Assembly: GCF_000380085.1 (NCBI RefSeq)
Contig: NZ_KB904546.1
Coordinates: 1-47,483 of the forward strand
Source: Streptococcus merionis DSM 19192
Lineage (GTDB): Bacteria > Bacillota > Bacilli > Lactobacillales > Streptococcaceae
Length of the DNA: 47,483 nucleotides
Reading direction: 5' to 3'
Shown here one piece after another: positions 26,830 through 37,830 of the stretch. The position numbers and the translations under genes are program-made. The notes beneath the pieces were generated by a model, which saw only the letters and a list, made by a program, of their open reading frames with translations, did no database searches and was not told where the DNA came from. The number at the start of each line of letters is the position of its first letter. The first letter of the stretch is position 1.

Positions 26830-28245
26830 TCAGCCAACAGAACCTTCCATTTCATAAGCAATTAAGCGATTGAGCTCGACGGCATATTCCATCGGAAGTT
26901 CTTTGGTGAAGGGTTCGACAAAGCCCATGACGATCATTTCGGTGGCTTCACTTTCTGAAAGTCCGCGGCTCATGAGGTAATAGAGTTGCTCTTCAGAAAT
27001 CTTAGAAACCTTAGCTTCGTGTTCTAACGCTACTTGTGAGTTGTGGATTTCATTAAATGGAATGGTGTCCGACTTAGAAATGTCGTCCATGAGAATGGTA
27101 TCACACTCAATGTGGCTGACCGATTTTTGGGAATTGCGGTTAAAGGTGACCTGCCCACGGTAGTTAACGGATCCACCACCCTTGGCAATCGATTTGGAGA
27201 CAATTGATGAGCTGGTATGCGGCGCATTGTGAATCATTTTTGCTCCCGTGTCCTGAGCTTGGCCGGTATTGGCAAAAGCAATTGACAACATGGTGCCACG
27301 CGCACCTGGTTCTTCTAGATAAACAGATGGGTATTTCATGGTGGTCTTGGCACCCAAGTTCCCGTCAATCCACTCTACAGTCGCATCTTTCATAGCCTTG
27401 GCACGCTTGGTTACAAGGTTATAGACATTGTCCGACCAATTTTGAATCGTCGTGTAGCGCATATAAGCTCCGTCCAAGGCAAATATTTCAACAATGGCTG
27501 CATGAAGACTGGCTGTCGAATAAGTTGGCGCTGTGCAACCTTCAACATAGTGAACACTGGCTCCCTCATCAACAATGATAAGGGTTCGCTCGAACTGTCC
27601 TGTCCCCTCATTATTAATGCGGAAATAAGTCTGCAAAGGAATCTCACACTTGACCCCTTTTGGCACATAGATGAATGTTCCACCTGACCACACCGCTGAG
27701 TTGAGAGCAGCCAGTTTGTTATCCGTTGGCGGCACTAGCTTAGCAAAATACTGTTTGAAGAGGTCTGGGTATTCACGCAAGGCTGAGTCTGTATCGGTGA
27801 AAATGATGCCGAGCTTTTCAAACTCTTCTTTCATGTTATGGTAAACCACTTCTGACTCGTACTGGGCTGACGCACCAGCTAGGTAAGCACGCTCTGCTTC
27901 TGGAATCCCAATTCGCTCGAAAGTTTCTTTGATTTTCTCAGGCACATCATCCCAAGACCGGGCTGGTTTATCAGACGGTTTTTGGTAATAGATGATCTCA
28001 TCAAAGTCAATTTGGGAGAGGTCTGCTCCCCAAGTTTCCAAGTCCATTTTCTTGAATGTTTCATAAGACTTAAGGCGAAAATCAAGCATCCACTCAGGCT
28101 CGCCCTTGATCGCTGATAGCTCACGGATAACGGCCTCAGACAGACCCTTACCGGTCGAGGCTATTGGCTCAACATCATCGTGAAAGCCGTATTTGTATTC
28201 ACCGAGATCAATCGGTCTTGGTTCTACTTTTTCGTTTTCAGACAT
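26830..28245 (-). CDS. sufB: Fe-S cluster scaffold protein SufB
   Basis: This is a 471-residue SufB, the core scaffold subunit of the SufBCD complex that assembles Fe-S clusters in the cytosol. The full-length family pattern is present: N-terminal helical part, then the right-handed beta-helix ([25 protein letters not shown]-like region), and the C-terminal helical part where SufC binds ([19 protein letters not shown]). It is the last gene of sufCDSUB. AAAGGA precedes the ATG. Confidence 0.96.
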   Translation of the reverse strand: MSENEKVEPRPIDLGEYKYGFHDDVEPIASTGKGLSEAVIRELSAIKGEPEWMLDFRLKSYETFKKMDLETWGADLSQIDFDEIIYYQKPSDKPARSWDDVPEKIKETFERIGIPEAERAYLAGASAQYESEVVYHNMKEEFEKLGIIFTDTDSALREYPDLFKQYFAKLVPPTDNKLAALNSAVWSGGTFIYVPKGVKCEIPLQTYFRINNEGTGQFERTLIIVDEGASVHYVEGCTAPTYSTASLHAAIVEIFALDGAYMRYTTIQNWSDNVYNLVTKRAKAMKDATVEWIDGNLGAKTTMKYPSVYLEEPGARGTMLSIAFANTGQAQDTGAKMIHNAPHTSSSIVSKSIAKGGGSVNYRGQVTFNRNSQKSVSHIECDTILMDDISKSDTIPFNEIHNSQVALEHEAKVSKISEEQLYYLMSRGLSESEATEMIVMGFVEPFTKELPMEYAVELNRLIAYEMEGSVG

Positions 28246-28270
28246 AAGCGTCCTTTCTCATTTCATTCTT

Positions 28271-29939
<1,669 letters not shown>

Positions 29940-31202
29940 CTATCTCTTCTGTAATTTTTCTTCTAGGACTTGAATCATCTCGTCGCGAACAGCTTTGACT
30001 GGGATTTCCGTGATCACAGCCCCTAGAAAACCACGAACGACTAGGCGCTCAGCAGTGGACTGGTCAAGACCGCGACTCATCAAGTAGTACATATCCTCAG
30101 GATCAACCTGACCGATAGAGGCTGCATGACCTGCAGTGACTTCATTCTCGTCAATCAACAGGATCGGATTGGCGTCTGAGCGCGCCTGATCAGACAGCAT
30201 CAACACTCGGCTTTCCTGCTGAGCATCAGCCCCTTTAGCACCACGAATGATGTGACCAATACCATTAAAAGTCAAAGTTCCTCGCTCCAGGATAACCCCG
30301 TGTTGCAGGATATGGCCAACAGAATGGCTGGCATAGTTAGTCACCCTCGTGTCAATTCCCTGCACCTGACGGCCTGAGGAAATAGCGACTGCTTTTAGGG
30401 CTGCGTGACTGCCACGTCCGACAAGGTCGCTGTCAAAGTCTGCGATGACATTTCCTTCATTCATAACGCCAAGAGCCCAGTCAATATGCGCATCGTCCAT
30501 GAGATGACCACGACGGCTCATGTAGGTCGTCACCTGCTCACCCAAACGGTCAATGGCTGCAAACTTGATTTGACTCCCTTCTTGGGCGATCACTTCCACG
30601 GCAATATTGGCAGACACCTTGGTATCCGATGGATTGATGGTTTCAAAACGCTCTAGGTAGGTAAATTTGCTATTTTTTCCGGCAATGATGAGCACACGTT
30701 TGTTAAAAGGGACAGCACTTGACCCATCTTGATAAAAAAGCCCTTCAATCGGTGCCTCAATCTCGACATTGTCTGGCACATAAAGCACAGCTGCTGAGTT
30801 AAAGTAAGCATTGTTATAAGCTGCCAGTTTGTCCTCATCATACTTGATGGCCTTAGAAAAATATTGCACGATGATCTCAGGAATTTCCTCTAAGGCCGTG
30901 TAAAAGTCTGTAAAGATAACTCCTGCCGCCATAAGCTCTGCTGGCAATTGCTCCAAAATAGTCTGAGTACCAACTTGAACCAACTTAGGATTGTCACCCA
31001 AGGCTGTAAAATCTGGCACCGTACCGATGGCTTCACTTTCTGCCAAGGTCCCGTCCCCCAGATTCCAGCGATGAAACTTGACCCGTTCAATGACAGGAAG
31101 GGGGAGGCTATCTAATTTGTCAAAAGCAGCCAAGCGCAATTGTAAGAGCCAGTCTGGCTCAGCATGCGCCGCTGAAAAGTTTTCGATGTTTTCTCTTGTC
31201 AT
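29940..31202 (-). CDS. sufD: Fe-S cluster assembly protein SufD
   Basis: This is a 420-residue SufD, the SufB paralogue in the SufBCD scaffold. A beta-helix core runs from about 120 to 340, and the C-terminal segment AGHAASIGQVDPEDMYYLMS carries the conserved His and binds SufC. The start at 31202 (MTRENIENFS) is set by GAGGAG 6 bases upstream. An upstream in-frame codon has no such site. Confidence 0.95.
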   Translation of the reverse strand: MTRENIENFSAAHAEPDWLLQLRLAAFDKLDSLPLPVIERVKFHRWNLGDGTLAESEAIGTVPDFTALGDNPKLVQVGTQTILEQLPAELMAAGVIFTDFYTALEEIPEIIVQYFSKAIKYDEDKLAAYNNAYFNSAAVLYVPDNVEIEAPIEGLFYQDGSSAVPFNKRVLIIAGKNSKFTYLERFETINPSDTKVSANIAVEVIAQEGSQIKFAAIDRLGEQVTTYMSRRGHLMDDAHIDWALGVMNEGNVIADFDSDLVGRGSHAALKAVAISSGRQVQGIDTRVTNYASHSVGHILQHGVILERGTLTFNGIGHIIRGAKGADAQQESRVLMLSDQARSDANPILLIDENEVTAGHAASIGQVDPEDMYYLMSRGLDQSTAERLVVRGFLGAVITEIPVKAVRDEMIQVLEEKLQKR

Positions 31203-31244
31203 TAGGACTCCTCTACTTGACGATCTCTTCTCCATCGGGATGGT

Positions 31245-32015
31245 TTACACTTCTTCTTCGTAGTGAAGTCCCAACTCATCTGCAATGTTAGCGTAACCTT
31301 CTTTTTCCAAGCGAAGAGCCAGCTCAGGACCACCAGAGAGAACCACGCGCCCTTCCATCATGATATGAACCACGTCAGGTGTGATGTAGTTAAGGAGACG
31401 TTGATAGTGAGTGATAATCATGGCACCAAAACCTTCTCCCCGCATAGCATTGATGCCTTTTGACACCACCTTGAGAGCATCAATATCAAGCCCAGAGTCA
31501 ATCTCATCAAGCAGAGCAAAGGTCGGCTCCAGCATGAGGAGTTGCAAGATCTCATTGCGTTTTTTTTCACCACCTGAAAAACCTTCATTGAGGTAACGCT
31601 CTGCCATTTCTTCTTTCATGTTGAGAAGTTCCATATTGGCATCCAATTTTTTGATGAAGTCCCTGACAGAGATTTTCTCGTCATCTTCTTTGCCAGCATT
31701 CATAGCTGCACGCAAGAACTCAGCATTGGTAATGCCAGGAATTTCAGAAGGGTATTGCATCGCCAAGAAAAGTCCCATACGGGCACGCTCATCAACTTCA
31801 AGCTCCAAGACATTAATCCCATCAAAAAGGACTTCTCCCTCAGTCACTTCGTAATTGGGATTACCCATAATCGCGGCCGAAAGCGTGGACTTCCCTGTTC
31901 CGTTAGGACCCATGATGGCTGCGATCTCCCCTGTCTTTAGGGTCAAGTTCACCCCTTTTAAAATTTCCTTATCTTCGATAGAAACATGCAGGTTCTTGAT
32001 TTCTAAAACGGACAT
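31245..32015 (-). CDS. sufC: Fe-S assembly ATPase SufC
   Basis: This is a 256-residue ABC-type ATPase that drives the SufBCD complex. Walker A GPNGTGKST is at about 36-44, the signature FSGGEKKRNEI is the typical SufC variant, and Walker B FALLDEIDSGLD is present. It is the first gene of the operon. AAAGGAG precedes the ATG. Confidence 0.96.
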   Translation of the reverse strand: MSVLEIKNLHVSIEDKEILKGVNLTLKTGEIAAIMGPNGTGKSTLSAAIMGNPNYEVTEGEVLFDGINVLELEVDERARMGLFLAMQYPSEIPGITNAEFLRAAMNAGKEDDEKISVRDFIKKLDANMELLNMKEEMAERYLNEGFSGGEKKRNEILQLLMLEPTFALLDEIDSGLDIDALKVVSKGINAMRGEGFGAMIITHYQRLLNYITPDVVHIMMEGRVVLSGGPELALRLEKEGYANIADELGLHYEEEV

Positions 32016-32051
32016 CTGCTTCTCCTTTCCTTGTGCAAAACATTCTCTATC

Positions 32052-32057
32052 ATTATA
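32052..32057 (-). promoter_or_regulatory. Extended -10 promoter of the suf operon
   Basis: TGCTATAAT forms an extended -10 about 40 bases before sufC. The 17-base spacer region is the T-tract and stem arm of the rgpG terminator, and no good -35 is present (AAGCCT). Confidence 0.55.
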
Positions 32058-32060
32058 GCA

Positions 32061-32082
32061 AAAAAAGCCTCGTTAGGCTTTT
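32061..32082 (-). terminator. Compact terminator upstream of sufC
   Basis: The stem AAAGCCT with AGGCTTT has a 4-base loop. It is followed on the minus strand by T residues that run into the suf -10. It terminates transcription coming from rgpG, about 145 bases past that stop. Confidence 0.65.
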
Positions 32083-32227
32083 GATTTGTTTTAGAACCCG
32101 TATTCACCAAGCAAGACGCTTTGACTCAGGAGATCGTTCTTCGCTAATTCAGCCATTTTTGAAAAAATTAACGATAGTAGCGAAAGACTAGCCTTGCATG
32201 AACCTGCTAAACTGTGAATACTGGCCC

Positions 32228-33394
32228 TCATTTGCGGCGACACTTCTGCCTATGCTTATCCAAAACTTCTTGACGATACCCACTATTGCCAATAAAACGC
32301 AACAAATTCAGAATCGGCGTCCGATTTTCCCCTAGAATTCCAATCAACTCTGCCAATAGCCAAATCCCAAAGATTAGGGCAATGACTAGTAAAATCCCTC
32401 CCAATCGACTAGAGATATTAAAGAGAAGTGAAATACTTGAAAAAATAAAGGAAATCGCATAAATCATAAGCACTGTTCCACGGTGAGTCAGTCCTAAAGA
32501 CAGCAATCGGTGGTGAAGGTGCATCTTATCTGGTTCATAAAACTTTTGGTTCGACAAGGTCCTACGAATAATAGCCATGACCGTATCCGTAATCGGCACA
32601 CCTAAAATAATCATTGGTGTCACCACTGCAACGGCTGTCGAATTTTTCAGCCCTTGAAGGGAAAAAACAGCAATCAAAAAACCAATAAAAAGCGCTCCTG
32701 TATCTCCAATATAAATGATAGCAGGATTGTAATTATAGGGAAGAAAGCCTAAAATAGCAGCAACCAGAATGAAAATCATCAGGGTCAGAAAAAGGTTGCT
32801 ATCAAATAGAAAGAAATAAGACACAATTCCCATGGTAATCAAGGAAATAATGGACACTCCCGAAACCAGACCATCCAGACCATCCATAAGATTGACCGCA
32901 TTCATAATAGCAACAATCCACAACACCGTCACAAAAAAGGTGACAACAGGATTAAACTCGATAAAGGGTCCACCAAAAGGAATCTTAAACTTATCAAAAT
33001 GGAAATCTGTCATGGTATAAACCATGACCGCTGCAATCAATTGTCCCAGCAACTTCCACTTAGCAGACAATTCGACGACATCATCAATCAACCCAGTGAT
33101 ACCGACCACCCAGCTACTAAGAACAACCGGCCAAGCATAGTCCATAAAGCTACGCCCATGAACATCACTGACCTTAACAATCATCGGCAAAAAAACAAGT
33201 ACCGCTAGAGAAAATGCAATGATAATCGCAAGACCGCCCGCGCTCGGCATGGGCACTGTATTGATCCGTCTAGCATTAGGCTGATCCACTGCACCGATTT
33301 TGACAGCAAACAACTTCACCAAAGGTGTCAAAAGTACAGCTATCATAAAGGTCCCAATAAAGACCAACACATACTGCAAGGCAAAAGGAATCAT
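32228..33394 (-). CDS. rgpG: Undecaprenyl-phosphate sugar-1-phosphate transferase (RgpG/TagO/WecA family)
   Basis: This is a 388-residue polyprenyl-phosphate glycosyl-1-phosphate transferase, starting rhamnose-polysaccharide or wall-polymer synthesis by loading GlcNAc-1-P onto undecaprenyl phosphate at the membrane. It has about 11 helices. The Asp-rich loop (GLIDDVVELSAKWKLLGQ), NLMDGLDGL and the cytoplasmic HLHHRLLSLGLTHR loop are the catalytic signatures of the family. The ATG overlaps the mecA TGA (ATGA). The rgpG name follows from synteny with mecA and length. Confidence 0.92.
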   Translation of the reverse strand: MIPFALQYVLVFIGTFMIAVLLTPLVKLFAVKIGAVDQPNARRINTVPMPSAGGLAIIIAFSLAVLVFLPMIVKVSDVHGRSFMDYAWPVVLSSWVVGITGLIDDVVELSAKWKLLGQLIAAVMVYTMTDFHFDKFKIPFGGPFIEFNPVVTFFVTVLWIVAIMNAVNLMDGLDGLVSGVSIISLITMGIVSYFFLFDSNLFLTLMIFILVAAILGFLPYNYNPAIIYIGDTGALFIGFLIAVFSLQGLKNSTAVAVVTPMIILGVPITDTVMAIIRRTLSNQKFYEPDKMHLHHRLLSLGLTHRGTVLMIYAISFIFSSISLLFNISSRLGGILLVIALIFGIWLLAELIGILGENRTPILNLLRFIGNSGYRQEVLDKHRQKCRRK

Positions 33395-34128
33395 ACGAGT
33401 TCCACCTTCTTGAGACGCTCAATAGCATCAACCTGTAACATGACATAGCCATGTTCCTGCAGGTAGGGACGTGTCACACCAGTGTCCTCTGCATGCTCCA
33501 TAATTCGCGCATGCATAAAACTAGCATAACGAGGTGTCTCGTTCAAAAAGTCCAGCAAAATGGTCATATAGTAGGCACCGTTGTACTTATACAATTCTGA
33601 TGTGTCCACTGGGTAATCCACACTCTTAGCAAAACCAATAGCCTCTGACAAATCCTTAAACCGCAGGGTGAAATAGACATAGCGGCTCATCTCTTCATCT
33701 TCTACTGCTTGCTCTTCTTGCGCCATCTGGCTTTCCAAAAGCTCTAGAGCTGCGACCGCCTTGCTATCTGCAGAACTCTTGCTCTTCAGCGTTTTTTCTA
33801 AGGTGCTAAAAAAATCATCAGGCGACAGATGGGAAATATCCTCAACGTTGGCCATCTCAGCCAAATCTTGAAAGTCCAGTTCCTGATCAATGTCTGACTT
33901 GGTCACAAAAATATCGAGTTTATCCGGTTTCGGTGTCACCCGAAAAGACAGCATTCCAGAATGTAAAAAATGCTCAGGCATCTCTAATTCATCCAAAATA
34001 CTGTAGAAAAATTCTTCCGTTTTCTCCTGAGGAATCAGAAAATCAGACAATTCCATTCCTCGTGCTTCTAAATCGTCTAATTTTATCGTGATTTTCAAGG
34101 TTGATTCACTAATTTGCTTAACTTCCAT
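33391..34128 (-). CDS. mecA: Adaptor protein MecA
   Basis: This is a 245-residue MecA, the adaptor that targets substrates (in streptococci, for example the competence factor ComX) to ClpC-ClpP. An N-terminal substrate-binding part (about 1-80), an acidic linker (about 125-150: QEEQAVEDEEM) and a C-terminal ClpC-binding domain are visible. GAGGTAG precedes the ATG. A leader of about 175 bases separates it from its promoter. It is coupled to rgpG by an ATGA overlap. Confidence 0.94.
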   Translation of the reverse strand: MEVKQISESTLKITIKLDDLEARGMELSDFLIPQEKTEEFFYSILDELEMPEHFLHSGMLSFRVTPKPDKLDIFVTKSDIDQELDFQDLAEMANVEDISHLSPDDFFSTLEKTLKSKSSADSKAVAALELLESQMAQEEQAVEDEEMSRYVYFTLRFKDLSEAIGFAKSVDYPVDTSELYKYNGAYYMTILLDFLNETPRYASFMHARIMEHAEDTGVTRPYLQEHGYVMLQVDAIERLKKVELV

Positions 34129-34309
34129 AGGCTACCTCAATCCAACTTTAGCCATCTCATTTCAAAACAGTCTCTGATACTCAAAGAAAAACAGACAAGA
34201 AAACAAAGTTGCAGATAAAACTGAAGGTTATCTAGACGAGTTGACGATGTTTTCTCTTGATGTTCAAAGAGTATTCACATTATTTGAGCAGGCTTTAACA
34301 TGTCCTAAT

Positions 34310-34338
34310 ATTATACCCAAAATTTCCTATTTTTTCAA
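34310..34338 (-). promoter_or_regulatory. Promoter of mecA-rgpG
   Basis: The elements are -35 TTGAAA (34333-34338), a 17-base spacer and -10 TATAAT (34310-34315). It starts right after the uppP terminator and leaves a leader of about 175 bases. I found no recognisable riboswitch in that leader. Confidence 0.7.
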
Positions 34339-34340
34339 TG

Positions 34341-34397
34341 AAAAAAGGGATGGGAACAACTCTGATCAACTAAGACAGAGTTCGTCTTCCCACCCCA
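34341..34397 (-). terminator. Terminator of uppP formed by a palindromic repeat
   Basis: On the minus strand a nested stem (GGGAA with TTCCC, AACTCTG with CAGAGTT) is followed by CCCTTTTTT. It also forms the hairpin half of the dispersed repeat described at 34347-34450. Confidence 0.7.
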
Positions 34398-34450
34398 CAC
34401 AGTTGATAAGGTCATTTTTGAAACTTAATAAGCGCCAATCAGCAGTGACT
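34347..34450. repeat. Palindromic dispersed repeat (GTGGGA/TCCCACCCC family), copy A
   Basis: A hairpin bounded by GGGATGGGAA and TTCCCACCCC is followed by about 60 bases ending GCCAATCAGC. The same order occurs at 40291-40410. It fills the 381-base gap between uppP and mecA together with the terminator and promoter. Confidence 0.5.
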
Positions 34451-34509
34451 GATAAGTTTGACGAAACAAGATGAGCAGGTCTGAACGTGATCCCAGTTCC
34501 TGATCGTCA

Positions 34510-35346
34510 CTATAAAATCCATTTAACAACAGCATAACCTAAAAGCACAATCCCAAGTACAATTCGGTATTTCCCAAAAATAGTAAAATCATTTTTCTTG
34601 ACATAATCTGTCAAGAAGCGAATGGCCAGCATAGAGATGGCAAAGGCAACCACCATGGCCACCAAAAGCACCATGACTTGTGTAGCTGTAATCGTCACGC
34701 CAGAGGCTAAGAGCTTGACGACCTTAAGAAGACTAGCCCCAAACATGACTGGAATCCCAAGATAAAAGGTAAATTCTGTCGCTACGGTTCTGCTAGTGCC
34801 ATTTAGCATCCCACCGATAATAGTCGCCCCAGAGCGACTGGTCCCTGGAATCAAGGCTAAAACTTGGAAAAAACCAATCATCAAGGCTGTTTTATAAGAC
34901 ATTTTAGCAAGACTGGTCACTTCAGGCTCTACCCTGCGGTAACGCTCCAGCCAGATGAAAATCACACCGTAGACAATCAACATGGTTGCCACGACAGGCA
35001 GGTTATGAAAATTGGCATCCAACCAATCATCTAAAGGCAAGCCAATCACAACAGCAGGCAAACAGGCAATAACAACCTTGACCCAAAGCTGCCAAGTGAG
35101 CCGTACTTGGTTAGCCGTTTTTCCCCTTTTAAAAGGATTGAGACGGTCAAAATAAATGACCATAACCGCTAAAATAGCACCCAACTGGATGACCACATTG
35201 AACATCTCCATAAACTCAGGCGTGGCAGATTGAAATTTCACCCATTCTTCTAAAAGAATCAAATGTCCCGTTGATGAAATCGGTAGCCACTCGGTTATCC
35301 CCTCAACGATACCATATAAAATAGCTTTTATAATCTCTAAAATCAC
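34510..35346 (-). CDS. uppP: Undecaprenyl-diphosphatase UppP (BacA)
   Basis: This is a 278-residue integral membrane phosphatase that recycles undecaprenyl diphosphate and contributes to bacitracin tolerance. The conserved [15 protein letters not shown] block is near the N-terminus (about 15-30), and [10 protein letters not shown] is near 165-175. About eight helices are predicted. Translation starts at GTG, with GGAGG 7 bases upstream. No ATG fits. Confidence 0.95.
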   Translation of the reverse strand: MILEIIKAILYGIVEGITEWLPISSTGHLILLEEWVKFQSATPEFMEMFNVVIQLGAILAVMVIYFDRLNPFKRGKTANQVRLTWQLWVKVVIACLPAVVIGLPLDDWLDANFHNLPVVATMLIVYGVIFIWLERYRRVEPEVTSLAKMSYKTALMIGFFQVLALIPGTSRSGATIIGGMLNGTSRTVATEFTFYLGIPVMFGASLLKVVKLLASGVTITATQVMVLLVAMVVAFAISMLAIRFLTDYVKKNDFTIFGKYRIVLGIVLLGYAVVKWIL

Positions 35347-35376
35347 AAGATTTCCTCCCTTTATCTATACAGTCCT

Positions 35377-35382
35377 ATTATA
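35377..35382 (-). promoter_or_regulatory. Extended -10 promoter of uppP
   Basis: TGCTATAAT on the minus strand has TTGCTT at 17 bases. The leader is about 25 bases. Confidence 0.55.
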
Positions 35383-35430
35383 GCAGAATCTGCCCGAAAA
35401 GCAAAAAGACTGCGGGATGAAGTCTTGCCT

Positions 35431-35490
35431 AAAAAACAAAACGAACAAAGATAGCATTTCAATCCTCTGAAACCCTACTTTGTTCGCTTT
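35431..35490 (-). terminator. Terminator of the psu operon (nested palindrome)
   Basis: A 9-bp perfect stem, CGAACAAAG with CTTTGTTCG, encloses a smaller TTTCA/TGAAA stem. On the minus strand it is followed by TTTTGTTTTTT. It lies about 235 bases past psuG. The rest of the gap (35491-35726) shows no gene. Confidence 0.6.
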
Positions 35491-35726
35491 TAGATATGAT
35501 GCATTCAGAAATAGACATAGATAGCAAAGAAGTTCTAGACAATAATCTTTTGTCTCAATCTTTTTTGTCGTCCTCAAACAGTTGAGTAAGCTGAAAAATG
35601 ATGCATGAGAACCCTATTAGCATTTGTTAATCTCCCAATCACCACACCTCATTCATTCGATAACGCTATGTTTGAAGAAGTCAATACTTTTTGGGACAAG
35701 TCTGAAAAACAAACTAGTAACTCAAA

Positions 35727-36644
35727 TTACAGACCGTTGTAACTGCTGGCGATCTGAGCACCTACTTTGGCATTGTTGTAGACCAATTCAATGTTAGCCT
35801 TCAAACTCTTACCATCAGTCAATTCAACGATTTTGCCCAGCAAGAACGGCGTAATGTCTTTTCCAACGATGCCCTTGTCTTCAGCCTCAGCAACTGCTGT
35901 CTCAATAATCCCATCAATATAAGCTGCGTCCAGCTCATGCTCTTTTGGAATTGGGTTCACCACAAGAACACCACCATCAAGCCCCAAGTCCGTGCTGGTT
36001 TTGACAATAGAGGCAATGGTGTCTACCGAATCCGCAGAGCCATTGAGCTTGTAGGGACTAGTGCCTGTGTAGAAAGCTGGGAGAACATCAGTCTTGTAGC
36101 CAATCACCGGCACGCCCTTGGTTTCCAAGTATTCCAGCGTCCTTGGTAAGTCAAGGATAGACTTAGCACCTGCACAGATGACAGTCACTGGTGTTTGTGC
36201 CAACTCTTCTAAGTCAGCAGACACATCCATGGTCTCTTCAAAGCCACGGTGTACCCCACCGATACCACCTGTCACGAAGAACTTGATACCAGCAAAGGCG
36301 GCGCCAATCATCGTTGTTGCGACAGTGGTTGCACCGATACGCTTAGTTGCGATAACTTCAGCCAAATCTCGACGAGACACTTTTGCCACATTGTCCTCGG
36401 TTGCTAAGCGTTCTAGGTCAGCCTCAGATAGGCCAATTTTGTATTTGCCGTCCATGATGGCAATGGTTGCAGGAACCGCACCATTGTCACGGATAATCTG
36501 CTCAACGGTTTTAGCCATCTCCACATTTTGCGGATAAGGCATGCCGTGAGAAATGATGGTCGACTCCAAAGCCACAATGGGTTTGCCAGAGGCTTTAGCT
36601 TCTGCAACTTCAGGTGAAAATTCTAAGTAAGCATTAAGATTCAT
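35727..36644 (-). CDS. psuG: Pseudouridine-5'-phosphate glycosidase PsuG
   Basis: This is a 305-residue PsuG that cleaves the C-C bond of pseudouridine 5'-phosphate to uracil and ribose 5-phosphate. The family start ALESTIISHGMPYPQNVE (about 25-42), MDGKYKIGLS, the conserved FFVTGGIGGVHRG and FYTGTSPYKLNG are all present. Its start lies inside the end of the kinase gene (11-base overlap), so the two act in one pathway and are translationally coupled. Confidence 0.95.
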   Translation of the reverse strand: MNLNAYLEFSPEVAEAKASGKPIVALESTIISHGMPYPQNVEMAKTVEQIIRDNGAVPATIAIMDGKYKIGLSEADLERLATEDNVAKVSRRDLAEVIATKRIGATTVATTMIGAAFAGIKFFVTGGIGGVHRGFEETMDVSADLEELAQTPVTVICAGAKSILDLPRTLEYLETKGVPVIGYKTDVLPAFYTGTSPYKLNGSADSVDTIASIVKTSTDLGLDGGVLVVNPIPKEHELDAAYIDGIIETAVAEAEDKGIVGKDITPFLLGKIVELTDGKSLKANIELVYNNAKVGAQIASSYNGL

Positions 36645-37755
36645 GAGGGAAAAGTTCCTTTCTTTCTTGTAAAAATGAGTGACGGGACAGATTTTTTCTG
36701 ACCGTGTCTAGCGATTGAATGGTATGATACGCATTGGTCAAGCCAAATTCTAGAGCTGCTGCTGCGCTATAATCATTAAGCCAACCAAAGAGTACACCTG
36801 CTGAGAGAGAGTCGCCAGCTCCTGTGGCATCCACCATCTGATGGACTTTCTTAGGAAGCGATTGGCTGCGCTGCCCAGCTTGGTTAGCGTAAAGCATCGG
36901 CTCAGCACCGCGGGTAATCAAGACCTGCTTGACGCCAGTAGCAAGCCAGAGTTGGGCCAAATCTTCCAGATCTCCTCCAGACCCGATAGGCTTATCAAAG
37001 AAAGCTTCGCTCTCATCCTGATTGACAATGAGCCACTCAACACCGTCCAAATTCTTCGGTAGATGGATCATTTTTGGTGCAGAAACAGGAATGATGGCCA
37101 AAGCCAAGTCCCGTTCACGTGCAAGGTTGATCAGGTAAGCCAAACTTTCCTGTGGTAGGTTGAGATCTACAACCAGAGCTTTGCTACGACTGAGTAGCGT
37201 TTCATATTGCTCCAACCAGGAAACTGTCATCGTGTCACAGATGGCCATATTGGCAAGTGCCAGGCTCATCTCGCCATCAACATTAATAACCGCCGTGTAA
37301 GAGCTAGTTGCCTGATCAGGCACCACTTCGACCTGACGAAGGTTCATATAAGACTGCGAGGTAGCCTTGATCAATTCCCAGTCCTGATCATCGCCCGCAC
37401 GGGAGAGCATGAGGACATTCTCACCAAGACGACCGAGATTCTCAGCGATATTTCGTCCAACACCACCTATCGACACGGTGCTACTGACAGGATTCGATGT
37501 TTTTAAGATCAACTCCTGCTGAGCGTAAAATTTACGGTCAACGTTCATCCCACCGATACAAACGACAGGCGCTTCATCATTGATAACATAGGCCCGCCCT
37601 AGCAAGTAATTTCGGCGAATCAAATCCGAAACCATATTGGCCACCGCAGAGCGTGACATCCCTATCTCGCTCGCAATCTCCTGCTGAGAATAAAACGGAT
37701 GCTGGCGGATAATTTCTAACACAGCCTGTTCTTTCTCATTGAGAATAAAAACCAC
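36634..37755 (-). CDS. psuK: HTH-PfkB fusion, pseudouridine kinase-like (PsuK)
   Basis: This is an about 373-residue fusion of an N-terminal winged helix-turn-helix (about 1-55: QQEIASEIGMSRSAVANMVSDL) to a PfkB/ribokinase-fold kinase. The glycine-rich CIGGMNVDRKF is near 66-76, and the anion-hole and catalytic base DATGAGDSLSAG near 312-323. It would phosphorylate pseudouridine before PsuG. The HTH suggests it also regulates its own operon. The start is uncertain. GTG at 37755 sits inside the AGGAGG ribosome-binding site. The in-frame ATT at 37746 has ideal 8-base spacing and gives ILNEKEQ, where relatives are expected to start with Met. No ATG is available. Confidence 0.88.
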   Translation of the reverse strand: MVFILNEKEQAVLEIIRQHPFYSQQEIASEIGMSRSAVANMVSDLIRRNYLLGRAYVINDEAPVVCIGGMNVDRKFYAQQELILKTSNPVSSTVSIGGVGRNIAENLGRLGENVLMLSRAGDDQDWELIKATSQSYMNLRQVEVVPDQATSSYTAVINVDGEMSLALANMAICDTMTVSWLEQYETLLSRSKALVVDLNLPQESLAYLINLARERDLALAIIPVSAPKMIHLPKNLDGVEWLIVNQDESEAFFDKPIGSGGDLEDLAQLWLATGVKQVLITRGAEPMLYANQAGQRSQSLPKKVHQMVDATGAGDSLSAGVLFGWLNDYSAAAALEFGLTNAYHTIQSLDTVRKNLSRHSFLQERKELFPHES

Positions 37756-37789
37756 CTCCTATTAGACAATTGTTTAAAAAATGATTTTT

Positions 37790-37809
37790 GTTTACAAAGT
37801 TATTGTAAC
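37790..37809. promoter_or_regulatory. Candidate operator over the psu promoter
   Basis: The inverted repeat GTTTACAA / TTGTAAC (5-base gap) overlaps the -10 of the psu promoter. It is a natural binding site for the HTH of the PsuK-like protein. This is inference. Confidence 0.35.
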
Positions 37810-37830
37810 CCTTTTCCTCAAAATTAGCAA
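37802..37830 (-). promoter_or_regulatory. Promoter of the psuK-psuG operon
   Basis: The elements are -35 TTGCTA (37825-37830), a 17-base spacer and -10 TACAAT (37802-37807). The leader is about 45 bases. Confidence 0.55.

Noticed and set aside
34129..34303. Riboswitch or T-box in the long mecA leader
   Set aside because: No conserved core motif or alternative terminator hairpin is visible. Length alone is not evidence.
35365..35577. 70-codon minus-strand open frame upstream of uppP
   Set aside because: It spans the uppP promoter and the psu terminator palindrome, with no ribosome-binding site.
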